Source of the DNA: Gaertneriomyces semiglobifer
Lineage: Eukaryota; Chytridiomycota; Chytridiomycetes; Spizellomycetales; Spizellomycetaceae
Assembly: GCA_025558075.1 (NCBI GenBank)
Contig: JAHLKF010000033.1
Location: 99,482 to 163,481, forward strand
DNA length: 64,000 nucleotides
Reading direction: 5' to 3'
The translations under genes and the position numbers were made by a program. The notes under the pieces were generated by a model. The model was given only the letters and a program-made list of their open reading frames with translations. It did not search any database and was not told the DNA's origin. Shown in pieces: positions 13,582 to 22,206 of this stretch (within the stretch, counting starts at the first letter, position 1; every line of letters starts with the position of its first letter).

Positions 13582-14213
13582 CTACGGAGCTGCAGCAGTG
13601 GTCGTAACCGCGCCGTCTTGAACAGTTTCTGACGTGCTTTCCAACGGAACCTCCCAGAAGTCATATGCAGGACTGTCCTCTGGCAACTGAATTGGGGATA
13701 CACACAGTGTGCTGTTCCGGACAAAGCCAAGAATCCTCATAAACTGCGCGCAAGGATGTAAGTCAATGGCACTTTGAGTGATGCGACGAAAAGCATGCTC
13801 ACCTCTTCACCATCAGGACACTGCTTTTCGCAGTACCCAAGCTCATTCTCTTGCGAAGCTTCTTTCCATCCACTGACGTAGTAGCTAGGCCTGTATGTAC
13901 AGACTGCCGCGATGACGGTGCCAAGAGCCGTTTCTGCGCCGATCATATACTTGTTGGTGCAGTCAATCAGACAATCCGACATCGCACTTGCGAGTGGCAG
14001 GGTTGGTTTTTCTGGCGTATCGCAATGCCTGCAATGTTTCCCGTTGCCCTTTCCTTTGCCCTTGCCCTTTCCTCTGCTTTTGTCTCTGCCTTTCTCAAGC
14101 CATATCTCCTTCCAGTCGTCACCTTCACTCCTCTCTTCCGCTGGTGTAGGCAAAGCTAAAGCCACAGTCACCAGGACAGCAACCAGTAAAAGGAGGAGAT
14201 GCAGCTTGATCAT
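13582..14213 (-). CDS. small secreted cysteine-containing protein
   Basis: 190 residues from two exons: 14213-13803 and 13743-13582, with a 59-bp intron (13802-13744) in phase 0. The N-terminus is a classic signal peptide (LHLLLLLVAVLVTVALALP). A strongly basic Gly/Lys linker with four GK dipeptides (around KSRGKGKGKGKGNGK) follows, then eight cysteines spread as CRHC, DCLIDC, AVC, YCEKQC and one in exon 2. Such a layout suits an extracellular or wall-associated protein, or a lineage-specific effector-like protein. I recognise no family. The basic linker could bind polyanions; that is inference. Confidence 0.7.
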
Positions 14214-16315
14214 TCCGTGGGATATGTACAGAAAAATTGTTAACGTTTACCGATGGCGACGTTGCGCTTCAATCAAGCCTTTAAATTTCTCGCTCGCAGT
14301 CATGCAATCATGTGCTGGGGGAGGCTCTTTCGGCTTCGGTCTTACAAGATGAATGCCAGAGTGCGTCATGCTGCACTTGCTGCTTCGCTGCTGAATGGGT
14401 CTCTGGGCCCGTAAATCTCTCGCGTTTCGCTTACGTTGGCTCCGACACGCGCTCTCAAGCTAATGCCGACATATATATGAATGTTGAGCTCAAAAGTCTA
14501 CATGTTACATAAACCGACTGGAAATCATATCGCACGTAGTGCCGTCGTAAAGAGAACTAGAAAGGGATACCTCAGCCGGCAAGAGCGTTTTCTCACTGTG
14601 TGTTCACCAGCTGCCCCAGTGTTTGTGAGAAACATTCGTTATTCTACGTTTCAAGTGCATTAGCGTATCTCACACCGCTGCTTCACGACCCTGCCGCCTC
14701 AACTGCTCACATATATTGCGCTGTACTGTGAATGTTCCCAGAACGGTCACCCACGGGTTGCCGTCGTTATATGGGATCTGTATGGATGTGCCGAACAGGT
14801 TCAGCGATTTTCAGAGCCAGCCGGTTAGCAAGGAAAACGTAGCGATCTCCGGCGTATGTAGACTTGAGCGTGATTTCATATTTCCGCAAGACATCCGGAA
14901 GCCACAACTGGTTCCAACGTTCAACTATCCAAAGCCTAATGTCGGGTATTTGCTCAATGACCCACTTAACAGTAGAGTGCCCTAGAGCTGCCCGCAGTGA
15001 TGGCACAAACGTTGTCGTAGAACGGAAGATTTCCAAGACCATTCCGTAGATCGACGACAGACTATAAAGGACAACCAGTGTTAAGCTTTCGAATGGGCTA
15101 GGCTATTCGCGAACTGCGTTCGTGACGGCCTATATACCGTCAAGTATGCGAAACCGTCGATATTAGAGGGCCATTGGAAGTGCTCAGCTGAAAGCAGTCA
15201 GTATCGCATTTTGATTGTACAGATATACCAACATCCGCGCCTTCCTTCGTCCAGACACCTGTGACCGTTTTGAGGGAGCAAACATCAATCATGTCAACGT
15301 GCGATGGTTGTTGTCACGACGGGTCTCGTTCGCTACAAAGTCCTGCCTTGCGACGTACTCGGCAACATCCCTTTCGTCCTTCTGCCAACATAGGTTCAGT
15401 GATTCCAAGAATCCTTGACATGCCTTGGTGTATAGCCTACGACGGCTTCAAACGGTATGAGACGTCGTCATCAATTCGGCGCGGGCACCTCAGCGTCCAA
15501 AGCAACAATGTCCATACAGCCATGAATAAACTCTAAATAGCGGCACTTCGTATGACCCAAAGCGCCCCAGAGATTGCCTGTGGTATCTCCGCGAGCTCAT
15601 GTTTGCAGATGATTGTTGAAGCCTTTATTTGCGCCGTCGGGATTGAATAGTTCGCGCAAACGCATTGTTTCGATAACCACCCATGAATCAAATGTTCAGG
15701 GCCACGTTAGTAACACAAATGAAAACATCATTACCTGATGATGCGTGAAGTCCAAGGGCACTTTTACGTGAGAAAATCCACATGTTTCATGGCAGTAGCA
15801 CTTCCGAAGCTGCCATGCGCTTGGGTCCAAAATTCGATGCATGCTTCTCGCCGATTTGATCCAGTAGATTCTGGGCCTTGGCATGTTGTGAACATGATGC
15901 CTCGCAACGGCTTTGCATCTGGATCCATCCGCGGAGACGTCGGGCTAGCAAGCTTCACGATTGCAGCGGCCGGCATGATAGGCTGTGTAATAACCTATGC
16001 TTAAGTACGGCCTTTCGACGTTTTTGCTTCATGTATTCTTTCCGTGGCGAATCAGTTTGAAAGGGTTCTTATAGTTGTGTTTCGGGGCAAGTACGTAAGT
16101 GAGATAGCACTTGAAAAGCTTGATTGCCTTCCGATCTCTAAGCCTTCTATCCTCGCGGCGGTCAACGTACGGATGTTTTTAGGTGGGCTTAACTTGATGT
16201 GCATCAAAACACGCCGAGTGGGAAACTGCACCACAACCTACGCGTTTCTGGTGAGAAATTTGGACATGACCGCGAAAACCAGACTGGGCAAGCGATGTGT
16301 TGCTGCAACGATATA
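14214..16315. other. 2.1-kb region, possible unrecognised minus-strand gene
   Basis: Minus-strand pieces with protein-like composition occur at about 15900-15735 (MPRPRIYWIKSARSMHRILD, ending at a GT donor after FTHHQ), 15430-15283 (GFLESLNLCWQKDERDVAEY) and 15042-14767 (ERWNQLWLPDVLRKYEITLK). I could not join them into one frame and do not recognise a family. They may be exons of an unknown gene or a decayed one. Confidence 0.25.
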
Positions 16316-17188
16316 TTACTGAATAGGATGACTGGTAAAAACCATAATAACAGGATAGTGATCCGAAAGCTTGTCAGTATCAGCGGTTCGTGTTACCCGA
16401 CAAGATCGAGTCCTCCTGGCTACGTTTTGATTCCCAAGCACATAGTCGAGCCGCATCCGCACCGCATGCATCTTATCTACCTGCCATTCCGTCGGGACAC
16501 TGTAGTCCAGCTCAAGTGGTGAGCCAGTTTGAGCCTTTCCATCTACGATGCGATGGAGATCCACCCAGCCACCTCGCGTTTCTAGAAAGTCAAGAACGCC
16601 GTAAGCAACACTTCCATCTTCGTCCAGAAACTTCTTCGTCAGCTTCGTGTTCTCTCTAAACACATTCGCTACTTTCTGCTGCTCATAGAATGCCCGGTCA
16701 TCAGGGGAGAGTGAGTTTAAATCTCCGAGTAAAATCCAGAGCCCATCTGGCTGTTCGGAAACTTTCTCACAGATACGCACTGCCTCTTGCACACGGGCTT
16801 GTGCGCTAGTTGGATTCATATGAGTCAATACAATATTGAGGTCTTCGTCCCCGATTGCCACCCGTACAATGAGAGCTCCATGCCAAAATCCTTCGTGCAT
16901 CTTTTCGACGATCTGCAAGCTGTACTTTGACGTAACACCAATGCGATAGTCACGATTTGTGTCTTCCATAACGAAGCTATGCGTATGGCCCCATGTTGCT
17001 GCCCTCTTTGAAAGTATAGTGGAATCCCAGTGGTTTAACTCGTTCAAAGTAACAATATCTGGTGCCTGGCTTTGTAGCCATTGGCAAATGGCATCTAGCC
17101 TCCCTGTATTCGTAGGATGAACGTCTGGTTCCTCAGAATCCAGTCCACCCTCGTAGATGTTGAAGTTTATAAGCTTGACCTCTTGCAT
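16316..17188 (-). CDS. endonuclease/exonuclease/phosphatase-family protein
   Basis: Single-exon, 290-residue protein of the EEP (DNase I-like) metal-dependent phosphodiesterase fold. The motifs run in the family order: NFNIYEGG near the N-terminus (Asn8/Asn10 region), LNELNHW (Glu50, the metal ligand), LTHMNP, GDLNSLSPDD, RLDYVLGN and LSDHYPV with the catalytic-type Asp-His near the C-terminus. No signal peptide or membrane segment is visible, so it is probably intracellular. The substrate cannot be read from sequence: DNA/RNA, phosphoinositide or sphingolipid hydrolases share this fold. It starts 445 bp from, and divergent to, the next gene. Confidence 0.85.
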   Translation of the reverse strand: MQEVKLINFNIYEGGLDSEEPDVHPTNTGRLDAICQWLQSQAPDIVTLNELNHWDSTILSKRAATWGHTHSFVMEDTNRDYRIGVTSKYSLQIVEKMHEGFWHGALIVRVAIGDEDLNIVLTHMNPTSAQARVQEAVRICEKVSEQPDGLWILLGDLNSLSPDDRAFYEQQKVANVFRENTKLTKKFLDEDGSVAYGVLDFLETRGGWVDLHRIVDGKAQTGSPLELDYSVPTEWQVDKMHAVRMRLDYVLGNQNVARRTRSCRVTRTADTDKLSDHYPVIMVFTSHPIQ

Positions 17189-17633
17189 CGCCGGCCTCTA
17201 CTCTCTGTGCGTGCATTCCAAGTAGCGTCGCGTTTGGAGAGGGAAAATCCCCCCGTGTACGTGACATAATCGTGTGACGTGTGGTGAGTCACGCTACTCC
17301 GCGCGTTCAAACTTTTACTGGACGTTTAGCACACGACGGTCCGTCTGACACAAACTCTCTACTTTGCTGTTGCTGGAAACTGTGACGACCAGGGTCTACG
17401 ACTAACCTGGACTGCAACCCACTACGCCGTCAATAATAGAAAGTTTACACCGGCATCTACTTTCGGAGATTTTTTTTTTTACCTCTGACGACGTCCTAAC
17501 GCGTCTTGTCTGTCAATAGCTGCGGACCCGCCATTTCGCATAATTCAGCATCAAACTCAGCTAGCTTTTAGGTTACCGAACAGGGGCACTGCCTGCAACG
17601 CAGTAGGAACGACCAGCGAGACAAGGATTCAAA
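17189..17633. promoter_or_regulatory. divergent intergenic region with poly-T tract
   Basis: 445 bp between the EEP gene and the C2-like gene. It contains a poly-T run at about 17470-17480. No TATA element stands out. Confidence 0.35.
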
Positions 17634-18338
17634 ATGCCCGACGCCGTCGGCACGCTCGAAATAACGCTGTTGTATACGACACCGTCTCGAGACGTGTCAC
17701 TCAAGTCCAAAGAGCTATATGGCCGCATATCGTTGGACGGCGATGATTGGAGACGAACGCTTGCGCGGCCCACCAACTCCCCCACCGATACGAATTCTTC
17801 ACTCTCCGGCCGTCAAATGTCTTCCTCTTCGATAAAGAAGGCCGGGAAATCCACTTCGCCTAGACGAAAATCCTCATCACCCCGGCGAGTCATTTCTCTC
17901 AACTCATCTCCAGTGGTTTTACCACTCTCTGATCAGCATCATATTTTGCTTGAGCTTTGGTCTTTGCGGCGAGATGTGGACAAAGAGGAGGTCGCTGGAA
18001 AAGGGAAGATCAATATCCGGGAATTGGGAATCGTTGAAGAAGCGGAGCTACCCGAGAACGACAATCAAGCGGAGGTAGAGGTGGATGTTGAGCTGCACCA
18101 TCATTTGCACCTATTATGGGGAACAGCGCGAGTCCTCATCCGATTCGTAAAGACGACGCCGGGACCTCCAAATTTGGCAACTCCTCATGGTGCAAGCAGC
18201 CCTATGGAAACCGCCACCGATAAAGGAGGGAAACTGATTGGTATATTAAAAGACTTTAAGGACAAGGTTCGACGGAGTTCAAAAACGGAACGCGAGAAGG
18301 GCGAACGGGATAGGTCAAGCGGAGAACTGCCAGTGTAG
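17634..18338 (+). CDS. unknown 234-aa protein, possible divergent C2 domain
   Basis: Single-exon ORF. The N-terminal half has alternating beta-strand-like runs (GTLEITLLYTT, LYGRISLDGDDWRRT, HILLELWSL, GKGKINIRELGIVEEAEL, GTARVLIRF), the pattern of a C2-type beta sandwich. A low-complexity Ser/Arg/Lys stretch (residues about 45-90, with SPRRKSSSPRR) is inserted in it. The C-terminus is basic and disordered (KDFKDKVRRSSKTEREKGER). If it is C2-like it may bind lipid or a protein partner at a membrane. The calcium-binding aspartates of classical C2 domains are not evident. This is a fold guess. Confidence 0.55.
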   Translation: MPDAVGTLEITLLYTTPSRDVSLKSKELYGRISLDGDDWRRTLARPTNSPTDTNSSLSGRQMSSSSIKKAGKSTSPRRKSSSPRRVISLNSSPVVLPLSDQHHILLELWSLRRDVDKEEVAGKGKINIRELGIVEEAELPENDNQAEVEVDVELHHHLHLLWGTARVLIRFVKTTPGPPNLATPHGASSPMETATDKGGKLIGILKDFKDKVRRSSKTEREKGERDRSSGELPV

Positions 18339-19758
18339 ACAATCAGCCAAGGCTGGCGGATTGGTTTTTGTTGTCGATGTCGCATGGTCAGAAGGACGCC
18401 CGACAGCATTTCCGGAAATGAGGGCATTTGTGGGCATCCGTTAGCACGCACTCGGATGTGCGGGGTCATTGCCGCGGTAGAGAACATCTGATTCTGGTTA
18501 ACAAATACCCGCTGGGCGTTGGCTGAACAAGAGACAATGCCATAGTAGCCTAGTTGTGGAGTTTGGCATATCTAGTAATTCTTGCCGAACCCTGTTCAAG
18601 ATCAACGTCCTCGTGTTTACACTATGATACTGCCGTACCAACATAGCCTGGTCACATTGGCTCCTTAAAACAATATGTGTATACGATGGCCAACAGATGG
18701 CCTGTCCTCCATGGGCTTTCTCTTCTATTCAAAATTCACGCTATGAATCTTACGACGCACGCTCGTCACAACCTCACGCAGCCTTTCATTTATGCGAGTT
18801 GAATTGAAACGTGCCAAAGTGGCGCAAACGGAGGCACTTCGGCGCATCCGGCCCATGCACGCGACTCAACTCCGTGGAGCTCATTTGATTGGCTTCCGAT
18901 GGCGGGCGCCGCGAACAAAATAAAAACTTTAATCAAAAATCTTGCATTTCCAATTACTAATGGCACTTACTCGTCCCATGGCACAATCGTGGTGAATTGA
19001 ATTTGAAAGGGACATGGACCTTCAATTCTACGCATGCATATGCTTGGATCAGAGCAATCCACACATGTCACCACGGACACGCGGCCACGCTGTGTCATGA
19101 GCAATGAGGAAAGGCTGTGGCCAGATATTTCCCCATCCTTTGATCTTGAATTTGAAATTGAATACAAGGAAAAAGGGAGTTATCCTTTTTTCTTTTCCTT
19201 TTCCTTCAATTCTGCACATGCACGGGCTGGGCGGGGGTCCGTTCAGAATTCATCTCCATTTGGAAAATCCTCATGACATGAATTTTGAATGATGGATTGA
19301 ATTATGAATGGAAGGCGATGGACTGCACAACCAATGGGGAGAATCGCACATCATTTTTTTGTGAATTGAATGGTTCCGTCGTTGTGTTCAGATGAATTTA
19401 TCGTCGCTGCCCCGCCTGACATAATTAAAGTTTTGGATTATCTTCTTTTGGAAAAAGTTGCTGCTCGAATTTGAGTGACTGGTATTTCCATCCTCCGTCG
19501 GACATGACTTGGTGTGGCATGAGCGCAACTAACCCTCCTGCGTAAAAGACCATGGTCTCCCCAACATTTGTAATGGCAGAAACCAAGGCATGAAAGTATA
19601 TATAGCGTAGATCTGACCGGCCGAGGGTATATAAATATGGGTGAAAGGCAAGGGTGGCCCTCACAAAGGTAGTCGTTCATTCAGCACAAGTTTCCAAAAC
19701 GCTCCACACCTAAAGCCCTCATAGTCTTCTACTTTTCCCACGAACTACCAGCCGTTCT
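18339..19758. other. 1.4-kb intergenic region
   Basis: No gene supported. AT-rich, with repeated TTGAATT-type words and a 20-bp imperfect direct repeat (19019-19038 and 19203-19222). A TATATAAATA at 19628-19637 lies 227 bp before the next ATG at 19855. Confidence 0.45.
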
Positions 19759-19854
19759 ATGACCTTTTCCCAAGCATTTGCGTCCACAACCCATTCGACA
19801 ATCGCCTATTACCAAGTCTCAGGACCGTGGTTGCAGCATCATCAGGATTCAACC

Positions 19855-20412
19855 ATGCATTCTCCAACATTCTTCCTTCCCGCGCGCATTCCGCGACTGC
19901 TTCTGCCGATCTTGGCCATTTGCTTCTACATCACACCAGCAACTTGGGCATATCCTCTGCCAAACGCGGAGGGACTGAACGCGGCAAAGCGAACATCAGA
20001 CGCAGGATCAGAACCGACAGACAGAGACGGCGCGTCAAAGTCAGTGCTCGTAATGATTTGCGTAGGTGGAGGCTTTGCTCTGGCCTTCTTAACACTGGTG
20101 GCCTGGTCAGTTTATCGGTACTCAAAGGCAAAGCTACCGACATACGAAGCATCCGTGCAGAACATGCCAATGCCGGAAAACGTGCGTGAAATTTTCGAGG
20201 CGGCTGAACCGCTTCCAGCATACGACAAAGACGCGGAATGCCGACGACGAGACTGTGACGGGAATGATGCAGCAGCATTGGTCCGAGCACCGACGACGAC
20301 TGCTCCACGGACAGAGTTAGAGGGTGACTGGTCGGGCCCGCCAAAGGCAAAGAGCGTAGATGTCGCGATTATACCAGTGACCGAGTTGCAACCGCCGCCG
20401 TGCGCAGCATGA
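19855..20412 (+). CDS. single-pass type I membrane protein with LPxY motifs
   Basis: Start chosen at 19855 because it places a signal peptide at the N-terminus (RIPRLLLPILAICFYITPA); an in-frame ATG at 19759 would add 32 residues ahead of it. A short luminal part (about 40 residues) is followed by a membrane helix (SVLVMICVGGGFALAFLTLV) and a cytosolic tail of about 105 residues. The tail holds LPTYEAS and PLPAYD, two LPxY motifs. In yeast, PPxY/LPxY motifs recruit the WW domains of the Rsp5/Nedd4 ubiquitin ligase, so this could be a ligase adaptor or a cargo protein; that role is inference. No family recognised. Confidence 0.7.
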   Translation: MHSPTFFLPARIPRLLLPILAICFYITPATWAYPLPNAEGLNAAKRTSDAGSEPTDRDGASKSVLVMICVGGGFALAFLTLVAWSVYRYSKAKLPTYEASVQNMPMPENVREIFEAAEPLPAYDKDAECRRRDCDGNDAAALVRAPTTTAPRTELEGDWSGPPKAKSVDVAIIPVTELQPPPCAA

Positions 20413-21099
20413 CAGTTACCCATACATACCGTTGTTAAATTTAATTCATGTACAAATATACGAGAGACTGTAAAGCAAATCTTTGATCGACCATGATCGG
20501 AAACTAGTTGTCATCCTTAACGTTTAAGCATTCGCGTCCGCGTTGGTTTGGAGAGTTTTGAATGATGCTCTTCATCAGACTGCAGCGGCTGTTTTCATCC
20601 TTGAACAACACGAGATGGTACGAGCGAACAACGCAGGTTGCTGGACTTTTTTTCGTGGGATCTCGCTGGCGGCCCTGAGAGTCTATGTTTGTTTCTGTTC
20701 CTCAGCAGATGCGAAGCACTCAGTCAAACTCTCGAGCGTGCACAATCTGTTTGGAGGTTCAACAGGCGTGATCCAAGTGTTTATCGGGGCCAAGCAGTCA
20801 ACCGTGCTGCCACGCTTAAACGCTTAAAACGCTTCCATAAAAGAGACAGTTACGTTTCGTGGAACAGTTCTTCGCTATACCTCGACGCCAACATCGTCGT
20901 AACCCCCCGTGTTGCCCACCACATCGATGACATCGACGTCCGACACAGCCATGTGTTTAAGCAAGGATCTTGAGTAATGCCGAGTTCTTGGTTAGTAGTA
21001 TTGGGACGGAGCAGGCAATAGATGAACCCGTGATCCATTTTTGGAAGCACCTAAGCTTTCAAGTTTTGCTTTTCCTGGCCATAGTGATGATTGAGTGTA
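20413..21099. other. intergenic region, no supported gene
   Basis: A plus-strand open stretch (about 20638-20973) and a minus-strand one (21050-20850) overlap; neither has a motif or signal. Nothing else seen. Confidence 0.35.
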
Positions 21100-21146
21100 A
21101 AAATGGTGTCGTCCACTGAATATGCTGTTGTTGCAAAAAGGAAGCC
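21100..21146 (-). repeat. inverted single copy of the 59-bp array unit
   Basis: Read on the minus strand it gives CTTTTTGCAACAACAGCATA followed by TTCAGTGGACGACACC, which matches the plus-strand array units at 21650-21990 but faces the other way about 0.5 kb upstream. Confidence 0.7.
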
Positions 21147-21649
21147 TGTTGTACAGCAACAATGGACGTCTCTGATTGTGCGCGATCGACCGAGCTCGCT
21201 TCACAATGATTGCTTTGGACTTGGTCGTGGGTAAACAATTCGTGAAGTTTTAGCGCCAGTCTGCAGAAACTTCTCACTAACTCTGCTGAATGGACACGAT
21301 GTGAATTTGCTCTGGAGATACTGTCCATCTTTGACAGTATTACTTATTAACAGGGAACAAAAATCAAGTGCTCATCGTCCCAGTCAACTCGGGATGAGCT
21401 GTCAATTTGGGACCCGCTGAACCGCGATTTTCCCAAGCATCCACATAGCGGTATTACTTACAGCTTCAGAAAGTTTGCCAGGCATTTTAAAATTTGTAAT
21501 TTGAAGTCAAAATTAGGTTGGTCGGTGTGCCCGGGAATATCCCCTTCGCGGCGTTCCATTTCCGTAAATAGAGTGGGTTCTCACATGCGATTATTTTGGG
21601 AATGCTGAACTATAAATACACGCTGTTGTGTGAAAATAGACTTGAGAAA

Positions 21650-22075
21650 TCACTTTTTGCAACAACAAACTGTTCCGGTTGGAATTGGGACGACACCTTC
21701 AAAATCCTCTTCAGAACATGAAACATTATTCGTTTTTACAACAGCAGCATGTTCCGATGAACGACATCTTCGGAACATGCAGCATTATTCCTTTTTGCAA
21801 CAAGAGCATATTCCGGACGGCACCTTCAGAACGTTCATTCATGGCACTATGTGGCCCTTTCAAAGGCAGCGAGAGTCGCTGAAGTTTTACAACAACAGCA
21901 TGCTCCAATGAACGACACCTTCAGAACATGCAGCATGATTTCTTTTTGCAACAACACCATGTTCCGGTTGGAAGACGCGTTGAGAACACGCAACATTATT
22001 CCTGGACGGCACCTTCAGAACATTCATTCATGGCACTAGGTGGCCGTTTCAAAGACAGCGAGAGTCGCTGAAGTG
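21650..22075 (+). repeat. 59-bp repeat array with a nested 187-bp duplication
   Basis: Five imperfect copies of a unit built on TTTTTGCAACAACAGCATGT then TCCGATGAACGACACCTTCA start near 21652, 21730, 21789, 21884 and 21943. Successive copies are about 59 bp apart where contiguous. A separate segment (GGACGGCACCTTCAGAAC to GAGAGTCGCTGAAG) occurs twice, 187 bp apart (about 21817-21884 and 22004-22072). Units carry GAACATGC and GCATGTTC in inverted order, so neighbouring copies can pair. The array ends just before the TATA element of the following gene. Confidence 0.8.
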
Positions 22076-22091
22076 CGAAAGTTCGAGCATA

Positions 22092-22098
22092 TATAAAT
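22092..22098 (+). promoter_or_regulatory. TATA box of the nuclease-repeat gene
   Basis: TATAAAT about 110 bp before the ATG at 22207 and directly after the repeat array. Confidence 0.5.
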
Positions 22099-22206
22099 GG
22101 TTGCGAGTGCCGAGGTTCGGGCTGCCACAAACACAGCATCCGTGAACTTGTCGTGTTCAACTCAGCAACGATCTAGCATATTTCGGAGCACGGTTCAGTT
22201 TTTAGA

